Shown here in pieces: positions 1 to 10,836 of a DNA stretch of 64,000 nt. The stretch spans positions 93,916,401 to 93,980,400 of the forward strand of contig CM036162.1 of assembly GCA_020631735.1 (NCBI GenBank), written 5' to 3'. Each line of letters starts with the position of its first letter. The first letter of the stretch is position 1. The notes beneath the pieces are model-generated. The model was not told the DNA's origin. It worked only from the letters and a program-made list of their open reading frames with translations, and ran no database searches. This stretch comes from Saccharum officinarum. Lineage: Eukaryota > Streptophyta > Magnoliopsida > Poales > Poaceae. A program made the position numbers and the translations under genes.

Positions 1-2
1 GG

Positions 3-1019
3 AAGGTTGACACCACACTATTCACCAAGAAATTCAAAGAAGAGATCTTCATTTGTCAAGTATATGTTGATGATATCATCTTCGGGTCAACAAATGAAGA
101 CTATTGCAAAGAATTTGGTAAATTGATGTCAAAAGAGTTCGAGATGTCAATGATTGGTGAGCTAACATTCTTCCTTGGGTTTCAAGTCAAGCAAATGAGA
201 GAAGGGATCTTTATCTCTCAAGAGAAGTATACCAAGGATCTTCTCAAAAGATTCAAGATGGAAGAATGCAAGCCAATCAAGACCCCAATGCCAACTAATG
301 GACATCTCGACCTAGATGAGGGAGGTAAACCAATCGATCAAACTCTTTACCGTTCTATGATTGGTAGCTTGTTATACCTTACCGCATCTAGGCCCGACAT
401 CATGTTTAGTGTGTGCATGTGTGCCCGCTTTCAAGCGTGCCCTAAAGAACCTCACTTAAGTGCCGTAAAAAGAATCCTAAGATATCTTAAGTTTACTTCA
501 AGCATCGGACTATGGTACTCCAAAGGAGCTAGATTCCAACTAATTGGCTACTCCGATTCGGATTATGCCGGTTGCAAAATTGATAGAAAAAGCACATCCG
601 GAGGGTGCCATTTGCTTGGGAGATCCTTAGTATCATGGTCATCGAAAAAGCAAAATAGTGTGGCTTTGTCCACCGCCGAGGCGGAATACATTGCCGCGGG
701 GGCTTGTTGTGCACAAATCCTATACATGAAACAAACCCTCCTAGACTATGGAGTTGTTCTTAAAAAGGTGCCGCTTTTATGTGACAATGAAAGTGCGGTT
801 AAAATTGCTAATAATCCGATACAACACTCTCGCACCAAGCACATTGATATCCGCCACCACTTTCTAAGAGATCACGTTGCTAAAAATGACATATCACTAG
901 AAAGTGTAAGAAGTGAGAATCAATTAGCGGATATCTTCACTAAACCTTTAGATGAAGTTACCTTTTGTAGATTGAGAAGTGAACTAAATGTGCTTAATTC
1001 TAGTAACTTTAAAAGATGA
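3..1019 (+). CDS. Copia pol, C-terminal fragment (end of RT and RNase H)
   Basis: This is an open frame running in from the window edge and ending at TGA 1017-1019. It encodes the end of the reverse transcriptase and the whole RNase H domain of a copia polyprotein. The RT catalytic box YVDD lies at about 64-75. It is followed by the FFLGFQV segment and the copia-typical [15 protein letters not shown] region near 370-410. RNase H motifs follow: YSDSDYAGC near 549-575 (a catalytic Asp), STAEAEYIA near 670-695 and the LCDNESA segment near 778-798. The C-terminal KHIDIRHHFLRDHV and ADIFTKPL motifs are intact. This stretch has no stop or frameshift, unlike the other pol copies in the window, so element 1 is probably among the younger insertions. 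There is no true start inside the window; the gene begins off the left edge. Confidence 0.93.
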   Translation, partial: KVDTTLFTKKFKEEIFICQVYVDDIIFGSTNEDYCKEFGKLMSKEFEMSMIGELTFFLGFQVKQMREGIFISQEKYTKDLLKRFKMEECKPIKTPMPTNGHLDLDEGGKPIDQTLYRSMIGSLLYLTASRPDIMFSVCMCARFQACPKEPHLSAVKRILRYLKFTSSIGLWYSKGARFQLIGYSDSDYAGCKIDRKSTSGGCHLLGRSLVSWSSKKQNSVALSTAEAEYIAAGACCAQILYMKQTLLDYGVVLKKVPLLCDNESAVKIANNPIQHSRTKHIDIRHHFLRDHVAKNDISLESVRSENQLADIFTKPLDEVTFCRLRSELNVLNSSNFKR

Positions 1020-1504
1020 GCTTGTGTTGTCCCTTGCATTGCATTGTATTATATGTCATGTTTAATTACCCGCAATGCATCTAGGGCTTGACTAACATGG
1101 TTACGATAACCCTCCTTTGGAGGAGTGAAGAAGCCTAACCGTGGATCAAATTTGACAAGCAACCTAGCTTTACTTACTTGTTTTGCATTGCATATGCATG
1201 GTTGTTGTTTTGTCGTTCCTTTTCGGTTAAGTTTTGAGCAACCTCTGTGTTCGTCCATGGGTAGAGAGAGCATTTTGACGCTCCCAAGGGTTCAAAAGCT
1301 CTATTGCATGGCCATACGTTGCTCCTCGGGTGTTTGTTGCCTATTTTCCTAAAAATAATATTAGCCTAAGGCAAACTATTTTGAAAAACTTGAGGGTTTG
1401 AGTGAGGTCACTCATATCTTGTTCCAATTGGTGTTTATTTATGTCTCTTTGAATTGGAACTTGATTGGGAGAAGTCGCGTCAAAGTTTGAAATGAAAAGG
1501 GTGA

Positions 1505-1880
1505 AAAACAGTGACCGGACGCTGGACCGGACGCTGCACCGGACGCAGTGTTGCTTCACCACCGCGTCCGGTCCCGGCGACCACCAGCGCGTCCGGTCAT
1601 CCTAAAGACCGTCTCCTGATCTAGTGATCGGACGCTGCACCGGACGCGCCCCTGTTGACCACCGCGTCCGGTCCCGGTAACCACCACCGCGTCCGGTCCC
1701 GGTAACCACCACCGCGTCCGGTCATCTGTCTCAGTTTTCCGGGCAAATCAAAACCGGACGCTGTCAGCGTCCGATCGCGGATAATCGGACGCGTCCGGTC
1801 ATTCTAGGAGCTTACTGGAATGTGACCGGACGCTACCTCTCCGCGTCCGGTCATATCGACCACCGCGTCCGGTCATCGCG
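1505..1880 (+). repeat. Internal array of CCGGACGC / GCGTCCGG motifs
   Basis: Between pol and the env-like ORF there are more than a dozen copies of the half-site CGTCCGGTC and its complement GACCGGACG, at irregular spacing. One stretch near 1660-1720 is a short direct tandem repeat. The same motif is arrayed upstream of the TATA box in the LTR of this element (6100-6620) and in the other copia copies. It encodes nothing visible. Confidence 0.85.
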
Positions 1881-2744
1881 TAACGAGCGGATCTAACCCC
1901 TCATATAATCTTTCGTGTTTTCGTTCTTTCCATCTGTACAACCCTCAACCGCCGCCTCCGTGCCCTAGCGCGCCGCGCCGCCGCTCGCCGGAGCCCTCCA
2001 CCGCGCCGCGCCGCCGCTCGCCAAAGCCCGCCGCCGCGTCTGCGCCACCGCCCAGCCCTGCAGCTCTCTCGCGCACGCGCCGCCTCCTCCACAACGCCTG
2101 CGCAGCCGCCGCCTGCTGCGCCGCCACCTCCGCGCCGCGCTGCAGCCGCCACCGCCGTAAGGCGTCGCTGCTGCTGCTGCCAGAGACCGTCCACGTCCTT
2201 CGGCCAGTACCAGCCATCGCTTTCATCCTCGATCTTCGGCCATCGCGCGTCGCCCTAACCCTAGGGTTTGTTCTGCAGTGTCGCTTTCGTTCGTCTTCGA
2301 AACGTCCTTCGCGCGACGTCTTCGCTCCGAGGTTGCTTCGCACTTCCTTGATCTTCGTATTGGGGTTTGTCGAAATTTTGTTTTCGCTAACCTTAATCGA
2401 CTTCTATTTCGGCGAATCAGCGCTCGTCCGGTGCGTCGAGAAGTCTCGCGACCAAGGTCATCTCATCTCATCACCGCTTTCTCGTCGATCCGAGGTAGCC
2501 ATCACGTTTCGTTTCACGTCTTATCTTATATGCTTGCTATCTCTAGGGTTTCGTACCTTTTAGATTATATATGTTGCTTATAGTAGATCCATCTATTCCG
2601 TCTTTTCAGCGAGTTTGTCGGTGTGTCTGGGTGACTGCTGTTCTGTTGGTTGAATCCAAGGCCAAGCCTGCGGATACGGATTGAGGCCAAGCCTCTCGAG
2701 TGTCAGTACATCATCTTTCAGAGGTTTTCCGACAGTGTGACAGC
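1881..2744 (+). promoter_or_regulatory. Gene-like leader upstream of the env-like ORF
   Basis: The stretch resembles the 5' region of an ordinary plant gene. It has an AT-rich TATA-like patch (ATATAAT near 1904), a very GC-rich CGCCGCC tract (1945-2170), a telo-box-like CCCTAACCCTAGGG (near 2252) and a plausible splice acceptor TTTGTTCTGCAG ending near 2278. A donor-like GAG|GTAGCC lies near 2493. Fragment A (49555-50405) has the same order. ORFs here are GC-rich shadows without recognisable protein. An internal promoter is an inference only. Confidence 0.4.
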
Positions 2745-5201
2745 ATGGTTCGTTGCAAGAATGCCGGTGGTGCTCCTAGTGACGGGGACGACAGTCCTCC
2801 TCGTCTGTCTGAGGTTGCGCGTGGAAAGCACATAAAGATCATGGCCAGAAAGAAGAAGAAGACTCTCACTGATGCAGAGATAGCTCAGGCAGTGGCAAAT
2901 GCAGCAGATGTAGTAGAGAGGGGTGGCAGGAGCAGTGGTATACGCATTGGAGACAGTCGTTTTCATCTTGAAGGACGACAGCTTGGTACAGAGACCACTG
3001 AGACCACTGAGAGCACAGAAGTGCCAATGGATGCAGATACTATGTCAGTGGATCCACCTGCAGCACCTTTAGAGGGGACAGCGGAACAGGCAGCTCAGAC
3101 TCCATCACATCGCCGCTCCACACGCACACGGACTCAGGTGACTCCCAGGCCAGAGGGCCAGCGTCGTGGAGGACGTCCACCTCCGAGAGTTAGAGGTACA
3201 CCCCCAGTTGAGCACTTTGACTTGAGAGGTGCTACTGCACGTCAGGTGCAAAGTTTGAGATTTGTTGAGGTCAGCCGGTGGTTCCCACCTCAGAGAGACT
3301 CTAGAGCTTTAGAGGGATTCTATACTCCTCTCCAGGAGGATTTTTACAGAGCTCTTATTGACAGTGGCATTGCTTTTCGACCACAGAGGGTCTGTCGCAT
3401 TGAGTCACTTATTGAGGTAGTGGGTGAGCAGCTACGTCCGCACCTGTCCTATCTACCAGGCCTGTCAGATTTTCTTGGACGGACAGGTGCATACTGCGGC
3501 ACTTGGGTTAGGGAATTCTATGCTTCTTTATGGATTGATCCAGCCCATGAGTTCATACACTTTGCATTCAGAGGCCGCGACCGCAGACTGTACAGCTCCA
3601 GAGTACGGGAGATTCTCAGACTCCCAGCTTCAGATACGAAGATTCACCAGCTCTGCTTCGGTCAGACAGCTCCACCTAGACGCCCTCATGGCGGTTCTGT
3701 GCCTCCTACAGACCTGATCCGACCCTGTTTTTGTGAGTCTTTTGGCGAATGGTCTCGTCGCACACCTGCCAGTCTGACACCGATTGCCCGAGTCTTGGAT
3801 GCTATTGTCAGACGCACTCTTCTTCCCATACTTGGTTACAGAGAGGGACTCACCAGGATGCAGCTTTGGGTAGTTCACCACCTTCTTTCACAGACACCTT
3901 TTGACATTTGGGATCTTATGGTCAGTGAGATGGAGGACACCCTGGCAGAAGGCTTCAAGGAACACCGTCAGCTGCCCTATGCTCATTGGATTTGTTTCAT
4001 CATCAGATCTGCACTTAAGTTGCCTTCAGAAATAAGTGCTGAGATAACTGAAACCACTACTGCTTTTTCTGAGTATGATATTCGTCAGCTATGGGCTTCA
4101 GTTACTAGAGAGCAGGCCCCTGCACCAGGACAGAGAGAGAGACCTGAGGTGCCTGAGACAGCGGCTGAGCAGGATGCGACCATACAGGGTCTTGCTGAGG
4201 CAGAACTTGCAGATCTAGATGCTCAGCCCGCTGATATAGCTGAGGATGAGGCCTCTGACAGCACTAACGAGGACTATCAGCCCATCCCCAGGTATCGGTC
4301 TCCTCGGCCTCACGACCACGAGGCCGGTGGCTCTGGTTCAGCCTCCTGCTCAGACCCAGCCATGGTGGCTATACTTGAGAGGCTGACCCAAGCACAGGAG
4401 CGATAGGAGCATCAGCTACAGAGACAGGCTCAGGACACAGCTGCTACGTTTGCACAGATACAGGCTCGATAGGACGAGTTCCAAAGACAGCAGCTTGAGA
4501 TACAGCGCCAACAGGTCGAGATGCAGCGTCAGCAGTATGAGATGCAGCGACAGAGTGCAGCTAGCCAGCAGCAGTACTTGGAGCTTCTGCGTCACCTAGT
4601 TACAGTTGGGGCTCCTCCACCTGCATCTATCCTGACTTCAGCTTTACCATTCAGTGGACCTTCAAGTCAGGATCAGCCGAGCTTTCAGTTCACATCTCCA
4701 CAGCTACAGATTCCTCAGTCATTCCAGTCCCCGAGCTACATGCCCATTCAGACGGGGTTTACTCCTTCAGACCAGCCTCGCCCTCACATGTTGACCGGCA
4801 CACCGTTCATTGATCTGAGTGCCACATATAGCGAGTTGACTGGTCAGCCGACACCCTCGCACACCACATCTGCTACTTCTTCAGGGTTGTCAGGTTCAGA
4901 GGCAGTTTTCCTTCCAGTGACAGGGACAGGCACTACAGAGACTGTTCCGTCGTCCGTCGCCTCGACAGATCCCCCAGCTTCTGGCTCACTTCAGGCTCAG
5001 GTCATAGAAACTGCTCCACTTGTCGCTTCTTCGGCAGCACCTGTTCCTGTTGATCAGACCCAGACCGCTTCACAGCCGCGTGCTTCTTTAGAGGGTCAGC
5101 CAGATAGCTCCAAGTCCGAGGGAGACATCTCACAGTTTGTGATTACTCCGCGCTTCTCGGCACCCGACATGACTCCGTCTGTTCCCCCGTCAGATCCTTA
5201 G
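2745..5201 (+). pseudogene. Sirevirus env-like ORF with two in-frame stops
   Basis: This is one continuous frame from ATG 2745 to TAG 5199-5201, broken only by TAG at 4404-4406 and TAG at 4470-4472. The start is set by the MVRCKNAGGAPSDGD N-terminus, which is shared with the copies at 50406 and 60992. The product has a basic nuclear-localisation-like patch (MARKKKKTL) near residues 30-40 and an acidic, Thr/Pro-rich segment. A conserved globular domain follows at roughly residues 155-440, including LRFVEVSRWFPP, GLSDFLGRTGAYCGTWVREF and LTRMQLWVVHHLLSQ. Next come a Gln-rich coiled coil (about residues 550-620) and a Ser/Thr/Pro/Gln-rich C-terminus. I see no N-terminal signal peptide and no clear membrane segment, so 'env-like' refers to position in the element. 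Both stops correspond to CAG-to-TAG changes when compared with the opposite-strand copy at 58527-60992. Confidence 0.85.
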
Positions 5202-5659
5202 ATTAGTTTTTTGGTGGTTGATGCCAAAGGGGGAGAGAGTAGATTCAGGGGGAGCTTAGGGGGAGTTTCTGTTAGGGTTTTCGTTCTTTTCTTGTGTGCT
5301 ACTCTCATGCATCATGTTTCCTTTACAGTAATTGCATTCGTGTGACATGTGATCTTATGAGATACCTTAAAGTCTTTATGGTTTATCTAATCACAGCTTT
5401 AAATCATGTCACTTGTTTGTTTATAGCTCATAAGGTTATGCTTCCGTGCCTTACTCTGATTTCATATGAGCTATGTTTTATGTGTACTAACTTTTCATGT
5501 CTTATCTTATAAGTACACTCAGTTGGCTTGGAACACATAAGCATTGTCTAACCCCTTGTGCTTACAGCTTTATGCTTATGTGAACCAAGCATGATCGAAA
5601 ACCTCAACTCATATCTTCTGAATCTAAGTGTTGTCATCAATCACCAAAAGGGGGGAGAT
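5202..5659 (+). other. 3' untranslated spacer and polypurine tract of element 1
   Basis: This is non-coding sequence between the env-like stop and the 3' LTR. It contains repeated AGGGGGAG-type purine runs (5227-5270). The primer tract AAAAGGGGGGAGAT lies at 5646-5659, directly abutting the LTR TG, which is the expected position for plus-strand priming. Confidence 0.8.
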
Positions 5660-6099
5660 TGAAAGCATCTAGGCCCCGGTGTTGGTTTCGGCAATTAATG
5701 ACAACACATAATTACCATGACTAACGTGTGTTTTGCAGAAACGTTGGTAAGTTAGGTCATGGAGATGATAACTGCTTTGGGCAATATGGCAGTCATGTCC
5801 CTTGATGGAAATCGTTTCGGTTTTCAAAGGATCAACGATAAGATTAAGGACGGTTAGTTCCGGATGTCAAGGTGTTGAGATACATCTGGAATAGTCGTTA
5901 GGATCTTTGTTTCTTCCTTTGACCGTACTATGAAGAGGGGCATGAGCGAGTAGCTTGACCTAGGTGAGTCTTATGTTTAGGTGTGGTGCATACTTGTCAA
6001 ACTTAGCACTAGGTAGCTCGAGAAAAGCTCAGAGTACAGTTAGAAGCGACTTGGTTCAAGTTGCATTGCGTTTAGAAGACGTTTGATCCGTTTACCTAT

Positions 6100-6620
6100 G
6101 ACCGGACGCGGTCCTGGTCATGACCGGACGCGTCCGGTCAGTACAAAATCTTAACTGCATTTTCGGCTGACTGACCGGACGCGGTCCTTAAGAGGACCGG
6201 ACGCGGTGGTCAGGCTGACACGTTTTCCAAAGGGTAAACAGCAAAGATCGGACGCGACTGTGAAAAAGACCGGCGCGTCCGTTCATGTTCCAGTAAGGTC
6301 CAGCGGAGACCTGATGCGTCCGGTCACCTGCGAACGGACGCGGTCGTGCGTCCGGTCTTGTTCCAGTAAGGTCCCATGGTGACCTGATGCGTCCGGTCAC
6401 CTATGATCGGACGCGGTGTTGCGTCAGGTCAAATTTCCAGAGAGCTCTTGCATGATCGGACGTGTCCGATCATCCCTGATCGGCGGGTCCGGTCATCTCA
6501 GACCGGCGCGTCCGGTCAGCACAGATCGACGCGTCCGGTCTCTCAGTACAAGTTTCCGTTTTCGACCGTTACAACTGACCGGCGCGTCCGGTCATATCGA
6601 CAGGCACGTCCGGTCAGTGC
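6100..6620 (+). repeat. CGTCCGGTC motif array in LTR U3
   Basis: About twenty half-sites GACCGGACG or CGTCCGGTC occur in both orientations. Some abut to form the palindrome GACCGGACGCGTCCGGTC (near 6122-6139). The array ends about 50 bp before the TATA box, an enhancer-like position. The equivalent arrays are 50965-51485 and, on the minus strand, 57250-57635. Confidence 0.85.
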
Positions 6621-6667
6621 GCGTCTGGCTGTTTCGAAAGGTAACGGTTGGATTTGTCTGAGGGGTC

Positions 6668-6675
6668 TATAAATA
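6668..6675 (+). promoter_or_regulatory. LTR TATA box
   Basis: TATAAATA lies within GGGGTCTATAAATACA. It is preserved at the equivalent position in the LTRs at 51534-51541 and at 57195-57202 (minus strand). It is the likely core promoter of the element; transcription would start about 30 bp downstream. Confidence 0.8.
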
Positions 6676-7376
6676 CAACCCCTCCACCTCTTTTAGAGGT
6701 CTCTTGTTCATTTGTTTAGCTGAGAAACACCTTTGAAGTGCAAGGGAGTGCAAGAGCCATAGTGAGGATTGAGATTTGCGAATCAAAGTTTGAGAATCCT
6801 CTCTAGTGACAAGAGTCTAGCAAGTGTGCATCCATCTTCTCATTAGACTTGTTGTGGTCAAGTGAGAGTTCTAGCTTGTTACTCTTGGTGATCGCCATCA
6901 CCTAGACGGTTTGGTGGTGATTGGGAGTTCGGTGATCATCCGACGATTGTGGGTGACCCAACTCAAGTTGTGAGCGGTTTTGGGTGATTCACCGCGACGG
7001 AGTGTCGAAGAATCAACCCATAGAGAGCACTTGATCCTTGCGCGGATCAATGAGGAGCTACACCCTTGCGCGGGTGCTCCAACGAGGACTAGTGGGGAGT
7101 GGCGACTCTCCGATACCTCGGCAAAAACATCACCGTGTTCCTATCCCTTACTTTCAAGCATTTACTTTCTTGCATTACTTTCATTGCTTGATTACTTTCC
7201 TAGAATTGCCTTGCTAGTCTAGGATTGGAACTTAGGGTGCATAACTTTTATCGGTAGAAACACAAGGAACACAAGTAGGCACTAGGGGTGAAGTTTGGCT
7301 TGTAGGATTTAATTCTTGCAATTAATTTTTAGAAAAGCCCAATTCATCCCCCCTCTTGGGCATCTTGATCCTTTCA

Positions 7377-8505
7377 GTGGTGATGAATTTCGCCGGCGAA
7401 AACCAACGGCGGCGACGGCTAACATAGGAGAGAAAAACAACAATGACGACGACGAAACGTCCTTATATAGATGGCCAGGGAACGCGGCGTGGCCGCGAGA
7501 AGGTGCGCGAACACAAGTTAGCCAGCTCGGGTGCGCGAGAAGGCCGTGGAAGCCGCCTGGCGGCTCGCTGGTGCCCATGCCATCTGCTGCCCTGCTGTGA
7601 TTCGTCGGGGCACTGTAGCTCTCCCCCAAACTTGCAATTTCAAACTGTTTTTTTTTTCAAATTACTCCCAAATTCATGTAGCAACTTGAAAAATTCCCAA
7701 GATATGAAATCTTTAGAATTTCAAGCTCTACAAGTTTTGTATTGAACACTTTTTCAAATTTGAATTAAATTTTGAAATTTGAGTTTAAATTCAAAAGGGG
7801 ACACTTTTCGGAAATTTGGTAATTTAGAAATTACTTTGGATTTTGTATTGAAACTTTAAAAACTCCAAACACCAAAGTTGTAGCCCTTGAAAAGTTATAC
7901 AAACTTGGTTTTAAACTTTTTCCCAAATTTTGCTTAGATTTTAAATTATTTCAAAAGGGGTAAAACATGGTTTTGGATTTTAGGGTTTTCGGAGGAATTT
8001 TCAATTGAAATTTGTTACTACCTTAATTGGTGATTATTTAATGATCAAACCATCATCTAAGGGCATCATTTAGACAAGCATAACATGGTTGACCAAATGC
8101 CACTCTTGGTTGATCAATTTAGCTTTTGAAAATCTTTTTAATATTTCCCCAAATTTGAATTCAAATTCGAATCGGAAAACTCGCGACAAGTTTTTGGATT
8201 CCAATTCAAACTCAAACTTGGAGCTTCATTTTACATGTCGTACTTGAGTTCATACCCTACACTTGACACTAGTGTGTAACACAGTCACACATCTCAAATT
8301 ACGCAGGGCATAGACTAAGTATTTGCGGTGGCATTCGAAATTAGAGTTTTCGGTTTGAATCACACCACTGAGAAGCACATCCAACCTAGAAAGGTAAACT
8401 CATTTTAGTTAATGCATAACAGGGTTGACCTAATCATGGATGCTTTGCGATGTAATATGATGACATGACAGGTTAATTAGCAACCATAACACCCGAGGTG
8501 TTACA
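7377..8505 (-). mobile_element. Gypsy-type LTR remnant, minus strand
   Basis: Read in reverse, this region begins at 8505 with TGTAACACCTCGGGTGTTA, the same kind of start as the chromovirus LTR at 31562 (TGTAACACCCTTGGGTGTTA). It continues as AT-rich, non-coding LTR-like sequence with many AAATTTGAATT runs. It stops where copia element 1 is inserted at 7376/7377. The rest of this LTR presumably lies left of element 1, outside the window. Confidence 0.6.
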
Positions 8506-8864
8506 CGCTACCTCCACTCGCGCTTTGCATCGTCACTGCCATCCCGCCCCACGCCCAACCCACCCTCTGCGCCATCGCTGTTGTCTCCACTCGCCCTCTA
8601 TGTTACCGTCGCGCCAACACCCACCATCTGCGCCACCAGTGCCACGTCCACCTGCCTTCTGCGCCACCGCCACACGTGTCGCCCCCACCCCGCCCTCTGT
8701 GCGCCGCCGCCTAGCTTCACGTTGCTAGCCTGCGCCGCCGGCGAGCTCTACACCGCTGACCTTCACGTGCCGACGAGCCTCCATTCGGCGAAGCAGCAAG
8801 GAGATGTTACGCTGAAAGCACATGTTACAAACGTATGTTTCAACTTTCAAGTGTTTCGGGTGTT
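8506..8864. other. GC-rich non-coding stretch
   Basis: The sequence is C-rich with repeated CGCCACC and CACCCACC words. Open frames exist only because of the skewed composition and show no domain. It may be a captured gene fragment of a transposon, but I could not recognise a source. Confidence 0.4.
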
Positions 8865-9265
8865 TTAGAGGTATGTTGCAAGTGCTTTATATTGATGTTG
8901 CAAAAGTAGATCGGGATGTTGCACATGTTGCAAGTGTTTCTTCTGGCTATATACGTATGTTTCAAATGTATGTTACAAATGTTTTATTTGTTTCAGACGT
9001 ATGTTGCAAATATTTCATCTGGATGTTGTAAAAGTAGATCTGGATGTTGTATATACATGCATGTTGCAAGCGTATGTTTCAAGTGTTTAAGGTGTTTTAT
9101 ATGTATGTTGCAAGTGTCTTATCTCGATGTTGTATATGTTTGCAATGGCTACACATATGTTTTCAAGTTTTCCGGTGTTTTTGCAAGTGTTTCAGTTGTA
9201 CGTATGTTGCAAGTGTTTCATCTGAAAGTTGCAAAAGTAGATATGTTGTTGCACATGTTGCAATA
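8865..9265 (+). repeat. Degenerate tandem repeat (TGTTGCAAGTGTTT family)
   Basis: Imperfect units built on ATGTTGCAAGTGTTT and GATGTTGCAAAAGTAGAT recur about every 40-70 bp, for example near 8873, 8925, 9000, 9060, 9105 and 9200. Comparable repeats are common in grass intergenic DNA as parts of DNA transposons. The parent element is not identified here. Confidence 0.65.
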
Positions 9266-10594
9266 AGACCCACTTGCCACAACCACCTGCTGGGGCATCG
9301 CCAAGCGGGCGCAGACAGTCCTGCATGCATGCGTGTGGATAGTGGAGGGGCGCGACAGGCGGCGCAGGCCCGCATGGGCGTGCCCACGGTACCATCTGTA
9401 TCCGATCGGACGGCGGGGCGCTTGCTCAACGAGAGTTGATGGAGGAAATTAATGTGGAGATTTTTTTGATAAGTCGACGGAAAGGGAGAGGATCCCCCAC
9501 CTGTTTCATTCATTCAGATTGGCTTTAAAAGGCCTGATAGTTAAAATACATTTTGCACCGGACACTTACATTTGGTTTGGTTTATACATGGCACTAGCTA
9601 TGACCTAACACTAGTTTACTGCAGTCTCCTTATCTGTTCATGGGAGCCTTGCCCCCCAAACAGCGCCTCTGCCTTGCTGGCCACCAGGGCTCCAGCTAGA
9701 GTCGTTCGTTCTGAATACCCGATTGTTGCGTCATTTTTAGATGTGCCAACAGCATAGGAGTAGGAAGGTCCCAAAGTGCTTAGCTGGGATGTGACTCGGG
9801 TGCGGAAGGTCCATAAGTTTATGAAAAGATGAGGATTTGACTTTTAGTCCTAATCCCTTATTTGGTTTGTGGAGGGAAACAGGAAGATGAGTTGGAGAGA
9901 GAATTAATATCCACGGGCACATGAGTTTTTTTTAGTGCAAAATTATATAGCAAGTCATGAATCATGATGGACGGTGATGATGCACTCATCTTTCATTAAA
10001 AATAATGTCTCCACCCAATTACCATCCCCTAGGGAACTGATGATTAGTAGTTCTCTCTTTAAACTCACTCTCTCCATCCAACCAGAACTCTCGCTCCCCC
10101 TAAATAAACACAACATTTCTGAACTTCTAACTCTAAACTTACGGTCCCTGCTTGTTACCTTCAACCAAAACGTGCTGGAGATCAGGTTCAGATCAATGTA
10201 AAAAGTATCGTTTTTTTAAAAGGGATGATTCCATAGATTCATACGCGTAACGAGTAGTACAAACTACTGCAAACTGGAACCTGATAAAAATTACATCACG
10301 GTGCTACCAAAGGCCATGCTCATCAACACTCCTGATCTTCCTCTCGATCACCACCGCCGTGCTAGGTCGAATGAATCGAAGCGAAGACATCTTTCACTGA
10401 CAAGGTAGGGGCTATCACAGTTTTTGAAGTCCGAGCAGCACCCCAAAGCCGAGACACTTTAAGACCACTGAATGAACAAGGCGACCTCGCCAGATATAGG
10501 GTAGAATAAACCTTTTCTTTTTAGAGGGAAATATATAAGCAATGACATCACTAAGCACCAACGAGGCCGAACTGGCAGACCAAAGAAGAACAAT
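9266..10594. other. Intergenic sequence, no gene recognised
   Basis: This is mixed-composition sequence without a coding signal I can support. It includes short AT-rich and T-rich runs (9930, 10210) and remnants that look like transposon debris. Confidence 0.5.
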
Positions 10595-10836
10595 GGGTGT
10601 GTTCACTTCGCGAAAAGTAGGTGAAAAGTTACTGTAGCATCTTTCGTTGTTATTTGACAAAATTTGTCCAATCATAGACTAACTAGGCTCAAAAGATTCG
10701 TCCTGACATTTACAGACAAACTATGCAATTAGTTATTTTTTTACCTATATTTAATGCTCCATACATGCGTCGAAAGATTCGATGTGATAGGTGGAAGAGG
10801 AAATATTTTGGGTTGGGATGGGAAGTGAACAAGGCC
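10595..10836 (+). mobile_element. MITE, family 1 (PIF/Harbinger-like)
   Basis: The terminal inverted repeats are GGGTGTGTTCACTTC and the complement of GAAGTGAACAAGGCC. The interior carries the grass MITE signature CTCAAAAGATTCGTC and ATGCATGCGTC-like words. The same family occurs at 21015-21256 and, reversed, at 24194-24442. It encodes nothing. Confidence 0.75.

Larger units (their letters stand above)
1..7376 (+). mobile_element. Ty1/copia (Sirevirus-like) element 1, 3' portion
   Basis: The window opens inside the pol gene of a copia retrotransposon. The order is 3' end of pol, a long GC-rich spacer, an env-like ORF, a polypurine tract and a 3' LTR with TGAAAG/CTTTCA ends. A copia pol followed by an extra ORF of more than 800 codons is the Sirevirus (SIRE/Opie-type) layout. 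The 5' LTR, gag and most of pol lie off the left edge, so the 5-bp target duplication (GTGGT would be the right copy, 7377-7381) cannot be tested. Closely related copies lie at 47189-50526, 50527-56485 and 56486-64000. Confidence 0.93.
5660..7376 (+). repeat. 3' LTR of copia element 1 (1717 bp)
   Basis: The LTR starts TGAAAGCATCTAGG and ends GATCCTTTCA, so its termini are short inverted repeats TGAAAG/CTTTCA. It matches the LTR at 50527-52243 along its whole length (both 1717 bp) and, in reverse, the LTR at 56486-58071. U3 contains the CGTCCGGTC array (6100-6620) followed by a TATA box at 6668. The downstream part (6680-7376) is the presumed R/U5 region. Confidence 0.93.

Noticed and set aside
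1505..1880. CRISPR-like array
   Set aside because: The motif is short, palindromic, irregularly spaced and located in a retrotransposon; no cas genes and no uniform spacers are present.
1901..2343. Arg/Ala-rich minus-strand ORFs in the GC-rich leader
   Set aside because: They are low-complexity products of the CGCCGCC repeats and are not conserved in frame in fragment A.
8498..9031. Small Cys/His-rich ORFs near 8500-9440
   Set aside because: They are translations of C-rich sequence and of the tandem TGTTGCAAGT repeat, not proteins.
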